Shown: piece by piece, positions 55,702 to 64,000 of the stretch
Numbering within the stretch: the stretch's first letter is position 1
How the letters are laid out: the number at the start of each line of letters is the position of its first letter
Source: Cocos nucifera
Lineage: Eukaryota; Streptophyta; Magnoliopsida; Arecales; Arecaceae
Direction of reading: 5' to 3'
DNA length: 64,000 bases
NCBI GenBank assembly: GCA_006176705.1
Contig: QRFJ01000503.1
Coordinates: 511,089-575,088 of the forward strand
Notes under the pieces: model-generated
Told to the model about the DNA's origin: nothing
Database searches by the model: none
What the model saw: only the letters and a program-made list of their open reading frames with translations
Position numbers and translations under genes: made by a program

Positions 55702-56600
55702 AGAAAAAAGACCCTTCCAAGTTTTATAGTTATTGTCTGCCCGTTGCAGCCTTCTTGCTTCGCTGCATCTTCGTGCGGCGGCGGTGATCTCTCTTCCGCT
55801 CCATCGCGACTGTGCCTCCCTTGGGGGCCAAGAACCACCCATCGCCTGGTATTTCTTGGATATTTGTTTCTTTTCCTGAGCTTTTTTATAATTTTTTTCC
55901 CTGGTTGATCGATCGGAAGTAAGGAACGAGAAACCCTTCGGGACGTTCTTTTTTGGTAGGATTTGAAGCAGATTTTCCCCCCCAGGATACGAACTTTTGG
56001 GAAGAAATTACATTGATTCGGTTGAAATAGGTTTGGCAGTTCTTTCGTTTTCGAATTTCTCGCTGAATTCCCTCTTGATCTTGTTTTTGTCATCTCAGCG
56101 CTTTTTTTTCCTCCTGGGGATCATTTACATTGTTAAACTTCTCGCTTGGTTTTCTTGATCGCTTATGTGATGCTTTCTTCTCGCAATTTTCTTATTGCAG
56201 TTTTCTTTGTTTTAGATTTCTAATTGAATTACAAGGATGAGTGTTCTTCAATCTTGTTCCGGTTATCTCCTTTTCTTGGATGTTTTTGTTTTTTAAATGG
56301 TGTGATACCACTCTTTTGGTTTGCTTGATCGCTCTGGTCCTGCTTTTTCCCTAGTATCTCCTTGTTTTCTCTACTTCCAATTTCCTTTTGAATGTATAAA
56401 TGGCTTTATCATTCTAGTTACGGTAACCTTCTTCTTTTTTTGGGCAATTTTTTCATGTTGTAGTGACCTCTTTTGATTTTCTTGATCATCTCATAGTCAT
56501 CCATTCTTGGCATCTCATTGTGTTCTGTTAATTTTCGTTCCATAGTACCTGGCTTTCATTGTTGTATTGCTTGCTGGGTGATAATCTCTCTCTCCTTTTC

Positions 56601-56631
<31 letters not shown>

Positions 56632-56641
56632 GATCGTGCAG

Positions 56642-57079
56642 TAGAAGGATATAAAATGGCAGCTACCAATGGCCCCACAAATATCGAGAAAGAGCAGGTA
56701 AGTTCTCATTTTTTTGCGCACATAATATGTATGGCCAAAACATTCAAATATACTATTTTTTTATAAAAAAGATTGTCTGATAATTTTGCTATCCATAAAG
56801 CTTGGCATTTTACTTTAGCAATCTCTGACTGTGTTTTCGTAGAATTTCATGGTTTTCTAAAAATTTTGAGATTGATGACTAAAATAGCTGTTTGATTTGG
56901 ATGTGTTTTCTTTCTATTTCTCAACTTTTAATGATGTGCAACCCATATGGAATTTTTTTCCATGATTGATGAAATGTATTATTTTATCTAGTTGGTTATA
57001 TTGACCTTTTACCTTTAACAAAGCAGATATTTGGAATGGCAGAGAAAGAGATGGAATACCGGGTAGATCTCTTTAACAG
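56642..57079 (+). CDS. TIM10: TIM10, small mitochondrial import chaperone, first two coding exons only
   Basis: Coding exon 1 is 56656-56697 (ATG to GAGCAG, 14 codons), preceded by an acceptor (AG at 56640-56641) after a leader intron; the leader exon probably ends near 55848 (GCCTG, then GTATTTC). Coding exon 2 is 57027-57079, ending phase 2. Together they read the TIM10 N-terminus, with NIEKEQIFGMAEKEMEYRVD. Tim9-Tim10 hexamers in the intermembrane space escort hydrophobic carrier precursors to the inner membrane. The twin CX3C region, about 50 residues, was not found up to 60072; it should lie beyond the gypsy element that enters the intron at 60073, or it is lost. Confidence 0.8.
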
Positions 57080-60072
57080 GTATTTGGCCTTAAAAATTTG
57101 AATTATGCAGTTGCTATATCCTTGTGGCTTCCTGTATGTTATGTAATTTTTTTTTTGCTTCTTCATCCTTTTTGTTTTGCTTTTATGAGTCTTGGCCTCC
57201 TCTTTTCTTTTCTTCAGTCATCAAAGACTGTAGATAATCTTAGTGGACTTGACATGAGTCTCATGACAAGGCATAGTATGGCTATTTGATGGTAGACAAG
57301 ATGCACCATTGCAATTTCATAAGTTAGTCTAAGCATATGTTCTAAGTGTCAAAATCTTGCCAAAATGAAATGCACTTAAAATGTTTGTCAGACAATTTTG
57401 CTAAAGCCAATTAAGGCCTTGCAAGAAAAGAACTATTTAAACGAGTTGAATGAAGAAATTCAACTTGAGCATGTAATTCGAAGATCTGCGATACTGTCAG
57501 TTCACTCAAATCTACTCATGAAGGGGGACTTGACCATCAACCTTTCTTCTGTGATTGGGTGCTCTGAAACCAGCTTTTAAGGAGGGCCAGTGGGGTAAGG
57601 CAAGCTTTGTAGAAGCTTCTAGAGGCATTCTGGCAGGAAGGCTGACCACTACATACAACTTAAGCAAGCATGCAAATGCTTGGCTTGGGAGCAAGCTGAT
57701 TCTAGCATGATGAAGCTTCACGTCTCTGTTCTACACACTCATGACCTTTTATCTTTCAAATAAATAAACCTTATAATGCGCTTGTCTAAAAATAAATAAT
57801 AATAAGGGTTTATCAAGTTATTAGTTCATGCCCTGGTCATGGTTTAAAAGCTAAAACCTATGTATCTCAATGTTAGTGAAAATGCTGAAATTTTATTATT
57901 TAGACCCCTGTTTTGTTCCATGTTATCCATGTTATTTTGAACAAAAGGAATAGTTGTGGGAAAAACCAGGGAATGAAGATGAATATGCCTGAATCAATTT
58001 CCTCAAACCATTTTGGTTTTAAATAGGAATAATTACTTAAAAGGTGTTTGTCACTCTTTCTTTCTTTTTTTTGCCTGTTTAATGTAGTGCCAAAAAGTTC
58101 ATTTGGCTTAATAAAACTGAATCAGCGGATTTTTAAAAGGTTTATCCAAGGCTATTCATGAATCAAACAGCGCCTTGATTGACAGTGATAAAAAATTATG
58201 AAAGTTGGAATAATAATTTGAATGTTGATGTAATGGAGAATTCTGTCTATTATATTCTATCTCTGGCTGGCAGCAGCACGAGTTTGTTCTTATGTCTTGT
58301 TGATTTGTTTCATATTTTGTTGCATCTAGTTAGGCTGCCATACCATTCTAACTTCCCTTTTTTCTATTTCTGCTCCTTGTTACGGCACTAAATTTATGTA
58401 TTCATATTTACAATCTATATGTTGGATGAGCCTTTTCTTTTTTGTTTTTAAGCTTCTGTTTTTTCTCAATTTAATTTCTGTAAGTGGGACACCGTTTGGC
58501 TGTCAGAATTAACTGCAAGCTCAAGCAAGGGATTTTGATCTGACCTCCTCATTTTATGTGATTGAAGCATAGGGTAGGATGCTCAAGAAGGTAGGCACAT
58601 TGAAAAGATGTATGCTATTTGGATCAACAGGAGCGTCAATAACTAGTACTTAGCGGATGACTAAATTATAGTTAATTTTTAATGATGCGAATGATGAAAT
58701 GTCATTTCTGAAGAATCAAGATACTACTGTTATTATTATCTTGCTTTTGGTGGTGAGGGTTTCTTGTGTAAACTCTGGATGACTGAAAAGGATAACATTT
58801 AACAGAGTCATGTTACCATTTTGTTGGATGTCTAGCTTTCTTTAACCTCAGCCTCAAGGAAAGCTGAAACTTGGACAGGATTTTGGTTTGGAGGGAAAAG
58901 TCACCTTTGCAAGGATGATTGGATATTGTGTTTTACTTGCCATATTCCATCTTTGATATTCCTGCTCAAGTAATTTAAGTAGTATATGGGTGCTTCCTGT
59001 GTAAGCTTGAGTTGATAAATTTTTAAAAAAAATGTGAATGGTTTGGGGCTTATGATTGCTATGAAGTTTGACACATTGGATCTAGAGGAGGAAAATTAGC
59101 CATATGAAGCAGGGTTTCATGGAGTCAATGGCTCCCAAGATTACAAAGCCGATGGTTTTGGTCTTAAATTTGTTTGTGGGAAGGAATTCTGTAGGTAGAG
59201 TGTATTTTAAGGACACACGAAATTTGATTTTAGAGGAGGTGAAAAATAAGTACTTATTTAGTAAATGTAACAAAGTCCTTTGTATTTTTGATCCTTATAC
59301 ATTGTAAACATACAGTTGTACGAATATGTATATCATGAGAAGATGTCTTGTTTGGCGTGCAAAGATCAGGTGGTAAAGAATAGAAATGTTCTTCTGTCCT
59401 GGATTTCTTGTTACTAGTGTTTGTTTATCAAGGGAAAGGGGTATAATTTGGAGATTAACCGAAAATTATGTAGGGATGGTAAAATCTGTGAAATTCTCAT
59501 CCAATGAGGGCCTGCCAGATTCTAAGAACTTACAAAACAATTTGTGCATGTTAAATGACAAGGCTTCTATCTAATACCTTTTTGTATCTTGTTATAAAGA
59601 TGTGTATCTGATGGAATTGTAGATTTTGCTTTCAAGAAGAGGACTGCTTGGTGTAGTTTCAGATTAGTGTTTGGACAGATTCAAGTATTGACATGTTAAT
59701 TATGATCTTGGATGGTTTTGACTTTTTCTAAGAATCTTACCCTTGAAATGATTAGACATGTATAAGCTGTCACCAAATTAAACATAATGTTTTTGAAGTT
59801 TCTTTATAGGAATAGTTTCAGCTACTCAAGGAGTTACTGAGAGTTTTTGGCCTTTGGGTTTAATTATTAGTTAAATTGCTAATTTAGTAGGCCTTTGGAT
59901 GGAGACTTTTGACAAACTGAGCTTGTCAGTGCCAGTTGGTGGAGTGTGCAGCAATGCTCATCCATTTCTTTGGTTTTAACTTTGTAGTTTCAAATGAGTC
60001 TTTATCTCTGCCAGCTATATATGGTGTTTCTGATACTAAATGTTTAGTCGTGGAAATGTTTGTGATGGGCCT
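57080..60072. other. TIM10 intron 2 (to the gypsy insertion)
   Basis: 3 kb of AT-rich DNA. The 60-67 codon frames at 57398 and 59104 have no recognisable domain. I scanned for the CFNKC and CIDRC coding segments of TIM10 and did not see them. No repeat boundary is clear here. Confidence 0.45.
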
Positions 60073-61115
60073 TGTTGGTGCAGAAACTCGTCGTCGCCGG
60101 AGGTCGCCGGAGTCGAGGCCGCTGAGGTCGCCGCCGGGGACCTGCAAAACAAAGTTCCGTCCGGAACCGGTGGGGGTTGGCTCCGGCAGGACCCTCCGAC
60201 GGTCAAGTCAGTTTTCGGCCAACAGGAATGGAGTGCTCGGAATGAGTTCCGGAGCTTAGAGAAGAAGAGGAGAGCTCAGAGAGATTAGAGGTCAGAGAGC
60301 TTAGCCTTGGCGTATCTGGAGGGTCCTTTATAGCCGGAGCTTAGTTGATGGCGACAGCCATACCGTCGCATGGAGTTTGGTACGGAGAGGAAGGCGTCGT
60401 CAGACGGTCGGTGACGGCCATATTGGCAAGCCGTGGGCCGCATGGAGTTCGGTACGGAGAGGAAGGCGTCGTCAGCCGATCGGTGAGCCATACTGGCAAG
60501 CCGCGGGCCGCTATGGGGTTCGGTACGGAGACTGAAGGCGTCGTCAGGGAGTGGCGTTGCCAGAGGTGGTAGCCGAATGTCGTCTAGGTTTGTCGCCCGT
60601 CGCGGACTGACGGCGACATTCATCTCGAGGAGAGTCCGGCAGAAGGGAAGGCAGGAGGGAGTTCGGCTGGCTGAAGGGTCGGCCATCTGTAGAGTTCGGC
60701 CGAGGGACGATTGCCGAGGAGTTTGACCTGAGAGGCCCGAAGAGCTTCGGCTGAGGCCCGGTTGAAGGACTTCGGTTGCTGGTTGGTTCGGCTAAGGCTC
60801 GTCCGCTGAGGAGTTCGGCCGCTGAGAGGACTTCGTTGAAGCTCGGCCGCTTGGAGTCGGTCCGAAGGAGTTCGGCCGTGGGTCCGAAGGGGTTCGGCCG
60901 TGGGGAGTCCGAAGGAGTTCGGCCGCCCAGGAAGTTCGGTCTCGACGCTGGGAGTCCGGAAGAAGCTCGGGAGCTGACCAGTTCGGCCTGCTGGAAGAAG
61001 CTCGGCCGCTGGGAGTTCGGCTGAAGCCCATCTGCCGAAGCTCTTCTGCGGCTACTGGTTACATTATGCTGAGCGTCGGGCCGGGCTTCGGCAGGAGCGG
61101 GATTTATCCCCAACA
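60073..61115 (-). repeat. 3' LTR of A3
   Basis: 1043 bp, TGTTGGTGCAGAAAC to TTTATCCCCAACA. It is longer than the A2 LTRs because of duplicated 'GGAGTTCGG..GCCGCTG' units (60650-61020) and a repeated GTACGGAGAGGAAGGCGTCGT block (60373-60540). A3 is the best-preserved member in the window. Confidence 0.88.
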
Positions 61116-61132
61116 GTAGTCCCCCCACTCCC
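61116..61132 (-). promoter_or_regulatory. Polypurine tract of A3
   Basis: On the minus strand GGGAGTGGGGGGACTAC directly precedes the LTR start TGTTGGGG. Confidence 0.8.
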
Positions 61133-61547
61133 GAGTTCGAAATTCGAAGGAAGGGAGTACCAAAATGGGCGACTGCCGAAGTCTTCTTCCAGGCCCCGCG
61201 TTTGTCGCGGCTGAAGCTCGGGGGAGGTCTCTTCTCCAGCCAAGGTTGACGCTGAAGTTGAAGCTGAGGCTTGGGGGAGGCCTCCTCTCCAATTGATGTT
61301 TGGAGTTGGAATGGAACTCGTTCCCAGCTAAAGTCGATGAAGCTGATGTTGAAGCCGAAGTAAATCTCGCCCCCTGCGGTCGAGGTCGGAGTTGAGCTCC
61401 TCGGGGGTGACATTGTCTCCATCAGCTGAAGTTGACTCGGGGGAGACCTCCTATTCCGCGGTCGAGGTTGTCGTGGTCGCTTGGGGGCGATCTCATCTCC
61501 TGCAGTGGAACTTGCCGTAGACTTTGAGGCTCGGATCTCGGATCTTG

Positions 61548-62280
61548 CTCACGTCAGGATGGGGTTCCCCTTCTGTTCCTAATGGGCTGTGGGGGCACAT
61601 GGGGACCGTCGTCCTCGCCTCTCCCCCATCTCGTTTTAGGTGAACGAGGCCTTCGACCTTGCTCGCGTTAGGACGAGGTTCTCCTCCTGTTCCCAACGGG
61701 CTGTGGGGGCACATGGGGACCGTCGTCCTCGCCTCTCCCCCATCTCGTTTTAGGTGAACGAGGCCTTCGACCTTGCTCGCGTTAGGACGAGGTTCTCCTC
61801 CTGTTCCCAACGGGCTGTGGGGGCACATGGGGACCGTCGTCCTCGCCTCTCCCCCATCTCGTTTTAGGTGAACGAGGCCTTCGACCTTGCTCGCGTTAGG
61901 ACGAGGTTCTCCTCCTGTTCCAAACGGGCTGTGGGGGCACATGGGGACCGTCGTCCTCGCCTCTCCCCCCATCCCGTTCTTTGCGAACGGGGCCTCCGAC
62001 CTTGCTCACGCTAGGACGAGGTTCTCCTCCTGTTCCTAACCGGCTGTGGGGGCACATTCGGACCGTCGTCCGTGCCTCTCCCCCCATCCCGTCCTTCGTG
62101 AACGGGGCCTCCGACCTTGCTCACGTTAGGACGAGGTTCTCCTCCTGTTCCTAACAGGCTGTGGGGGCACCTTTGGACCGTCGTCCGTGCTTCTCCCCTC
62201 ACCCCGTCCTTTGTGGACGGGGCCTTCGATCTCGCTTACGCTAGGATGAGGTTCTCCTCCTGTTCCTAATAGGCTATTTT
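61548..62280 (-). repeat. Six 114-bp tandem repeats, in frame (38 codons)
   Basis: Anchors 'TGCTCGCGTTAGGACGAGG' at 61660, 61774 and 61888 are exactly 114 bp apart. The three central units are almost identical and the outer ones diverge. Because 114 is a multiple of three, the minus strand stays open for 159 codons (61972-61493), giving a 38-residue repeat with GGEPRPNASKVEGLVHLKRD. It lies after the integrase stop, so coding is unproven. Confidence 0.9.
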
Positions 62281-62353
62281 TGCTTGCTTCTTCCCTGTTG
62301 TCGTGTAATCCTGAAACAATAATGTCGAGCGAAGGAGTTTTATTAAGGAAAGT

Positions 62354-63220
62354 CTACTGGTGATACATTCTCAGATTTTTTGAGTTCCAAGGTCGGGGAA
62401 GCACTGTTCCTTCGAGCTCCTTCAGGCGATAGGTTCCGGGTCGGATGATCTCAATCACTTCATACGGACCTTCCCAATTTGGGACGAGCTTCCCTTGGCT
62501 CTGAGACTGAGAGACGGCTGCTCGCCGAAGCATTAAGTCCCCTACTCTGAACGCCTTACTTCTGACTCTGGAGTTGTAATATTGAGCCACCTTCCGCCGG
62601 TAGGCAGCCATCCGGATGCGGGCTCCCTCCTTTTTTTCTTCTAAAAGGTCGAGGTTGACTCTAAGGTCCTGGGGGTTGTGCCGCTCGTTGAAGCCCACGA
62701 CTCGTGCAGACGGGAGTTTGAGCTCGATCGGGATAACTGCCTCGGTACCAAAGGCCAAGGCGAAGGGCGTCTCACCGGTCGGCACCCTTTGCGTAGTTCG
62801 GTATGCCCAGAGGACGTGGTAGAGTTCGTCCACCCAGGCCCCCTTTGCCTTATCGAGCCTCGCTTTGATACCTTGCAGCAGGGTCCGGTTGGTCACCTTC
62901 GCTTCCCCATTGGCCTGCGGGTGAGCCACCGATGTGAAGTGGTGGGAGACGTTTAGCCCTTCGCAGAACTCGGCAAACCGTGCCCCAGCGAACTGCCGCC
63001 CGTTGTCGGTTATGAGGGTTCGGGGCAGGCCGAACCGGCAGACTAGCGACTTCCAGACGAAGTCCTGCACCTTGGCCTCGGTGATCTTCGCTAGTGGTTC
63101 CGCTTCGACCCACTTGGTGAAGTAGTCAATCGCGATCAGGAGAAACTTCCGCTGTTCCGGACGTCGTTGGGAAGGGGCCGAGTATGTCCATTCCCCATTG
63201 CGCGAAGGGCCAGGGTGCAC
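62354..63220 (-). CDS. A3 integrase catalytic core and C-terminus
   Basis: Open for 288 codons. The core shows DYFTKWVEAEPLAKI (first Asp), LITDNGRQFAG (second Asp) and PQANGEAKVTNR (Glu), the complete D,D,E triad. GETPFALAFGTEAVIPIEL and the C-terminal WEGPYEVIEI follow, ending NSKNLRMYHQ. Integrase joins the element's DNA ends to chromosomal DNA in the nucleus. The first codons (about 63220-63160) are out of frame with the preceding polyprotein, so one frameshift near 63150 separates it from the RNase H/zinc-finger frame. Otherwise it looks intact. Confidence 0.88.
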   Translation of the reverse strand: MHPGPSRNGEWTYSAPSQRRPEQRKFLLIAIDYFTKWVEAEPLAKITEAKVQDFVWKSLVCRFGLPRTLITDNGRQFAGARFAEFCEGLNVSHHFTSVAHPQANGEAKVTNRTLLQGIKARLDKAKGAWVDELYHVLWAYRTTQRVPTGETPFALAFGTEAVIPIELKLPSARVVGFNERHNPQDLRVNLDLLEEKKEGARIRMAAYRRKVAQYYNSRVRSKAFRVGDLMLRRAAVSQSQSQGKLVPNWEGPYEVIEIIRPGTYRLKELEGTVLPRPWNSKNLRMYHQ

Positions 63221-64000
63221 TGAGCGGAGTAAGTTCGGATGCTGGCTGCCTTTGCACGCTGGCGTTCTTCTGGCAGCGATCGCACCTCTTCACATATTCC
63301 ACGGAGTCATGAAACAGGGTCGGCCAGTAGTACCCCTGCCGAAGTAGTTTTTGCGATAGGGACCTGGCTCCTGCGTGACTTCCGCAGAGTCCTTCGTGCA
63401 CGTCCCGTAGTGCGAAGTCGGCCTCTGAAGGTCGGAGACATCTCAGCAACGGGAGGGAGTACGACCTTTTATATAACCTGCCCTCGTATAAGACGTAGCG
63501 GGAGGCCTGATTCCTGAGCTTCCGAGCTTCTTTTCGATCGTGAGGAAGGATCCTTTCTTTAAGGTAGGCGACCAATGGGTCGATCCAGTTGGGCTCGAAG
63601 TCCGTCTGCAGGATGGCCTGAGATTCTTCCGTGGTCGGGTACTTCATAGTTTCCAAAAATACTTCTTCGGACAGTTCGGTCGGAACGAAAGTGGCCAACT
63701 TGGAGAGAAGGTTGGCTCTTGCATTTTCCATCCTCGGGATGTGCCGAATGCCGAAGCTGTCGAAGGCCGGAATCAAATTCCTCACTTTTCCGAGGTACCT
63801 CACCATGCTTTCCTCCCGTGCCTCGTAGCCGCCGCCAACCTGACCGACCACCAGCTGGGAATCGCTATAGACCTGAAGTCGATCTACTTTCAATTCCCTT
63901 GCTATCCGCAGTCCGACGATCAGTGCTTCATATTCGGCCTCGTTGTTGGTCGCGGGGAACTCGAAGCGCAGCGCGTACTCGGCGACGATCCCCTCGAGGC
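63126..64000 (-). pseudogene. A3 RNase H C-terminal part and integrase zinc-binding domain (partial)
   Basis: The frame is open from the window edge to 63126. It starts in the plant second RNase H (GIVAEYALRFEF, NNEAEYEALIVGLRIARE, VYSDSQLVVGQVGGGYEARE, IPRMENARANLLSKLA). The integrase N-terminal HHCC finger follows, with HEGLCGSHAG and CDRCQKN, then APWPFAQWGMDILGPFP carrying the first core region. A frameshift near 63150 diverts the last residues, so the join to 62354-63220 is broken. The reverse transcriptase would lie beyond 64000. Confidence 0.85.

Larger units (their letters stand above)
60073..64000 (-). mobile_element. Family A Ty3/gypsy (Tat-like) element, copy A3, with pol, cut by window edge
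   Basis: The 3' part of a minus-strand element: RNase H and integrase (64000-62354), 3' region with the 114-bp array (62280-61548), polypurine tract (61132-61116) and 3' LTR (61115-60073). It is GC-richer and less decayed than A1 and A2, with long open frames, and keeps the pol they lack. The 5' half and second LTR lie beyond 64000, so the target-site duplication cannot be checked. It lies downstream of TIM10 exon 2, probably in its intron. Confidence 0.88.

Noticed and set aside
60544..61422. A 292-codon minus-strand protein
   Set aside because: It spans most of the A3 LTR and its 3' flank. Its Pro/Ser/Arg-rich reading is produced by LTR repeats, and other frames there are equally open.

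Overview
This is plant nuclear DNA. It has spliced genes with GT..AG introns, several superfamilies of plant LTR retrotransposon, a LINE with a poly(A) end, and MITE-like inverted repeats. The element types (Angela-like copia, Tat- and Athila-like gypsy) and the gene style suggest a flowering plant, probably a monocot. A palm is my guess; the sequence alone does not prove it. There is no bacterial gene organisation, CRISPR array or rRNA, and I found no tRNA gene.

Host genes. (1) A patatin-like acyl hydrolase at 32667-35787 (+) has seven exons that splice into an intact 402-residue frame carrying the oxyanion-hole motif, GTSTG serine and DGG aspartate. It is the only complete host gene I could build. 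(2) A RING-CH (RINGv/MARCH-type) gene at 23002-28872 (+) is broken by two frameshifts, loss of a zinc-ligand Cys and loss of the intron donor next to an A18 run. Its 5 kb intron holds a copia fragment. (3) The first two coding exons of TIM10, a mitochondrial intermembrane-space chaperone, lie at 56656-57079 (+). The twin-CX3C exon is not in the window, and a gypsy element starts in the same intron at 60073.

Mobile DNA by region. Family A (Tat-like Ty3/gypsy, minus strand) occurs three times: 1-3372 (cut by the window edge), 6875-11299 (both LTRs, gag, almost no pol) and 60073-64000 (LTR, repeats, integrase and RNase H, running off the edge). The first two seem to share the same deletion of pol, so they look like a non-autonomous subfamily whose autonomous relative sits at the right end. 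A 5'-truncated LINE with a 14-bp target-site duplication lies at 4509-5205, and a nested palindromic element at 5556-6532. A 10.4-kb Angela-like Ty1/copia element with 2.3-kb LTRs fills 11923-22323. A probable solo LTR lies at 29588-32125. A 15.6-kb Tat-like element (family B) spans 38420-54048, with gag-pol on the plus strand and a separate antisense gene that has its own TATA box.

The most unusual object is inside that antisense gene: a 5.8-kb Athila-like element at 46756-52582 whose two 1.6-kb LTRs point in opposite directions, yet which is bounded by a perfect 5-bp target-site duplication (GCGGC). Both outer ends are therefore U3 ends. It carries three tandem copies of a tRNA-Asp-type primer binding site and only a gag fragment. 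It looks like an aberrant reverse-transcription or fusion product that was integrated as one unit.
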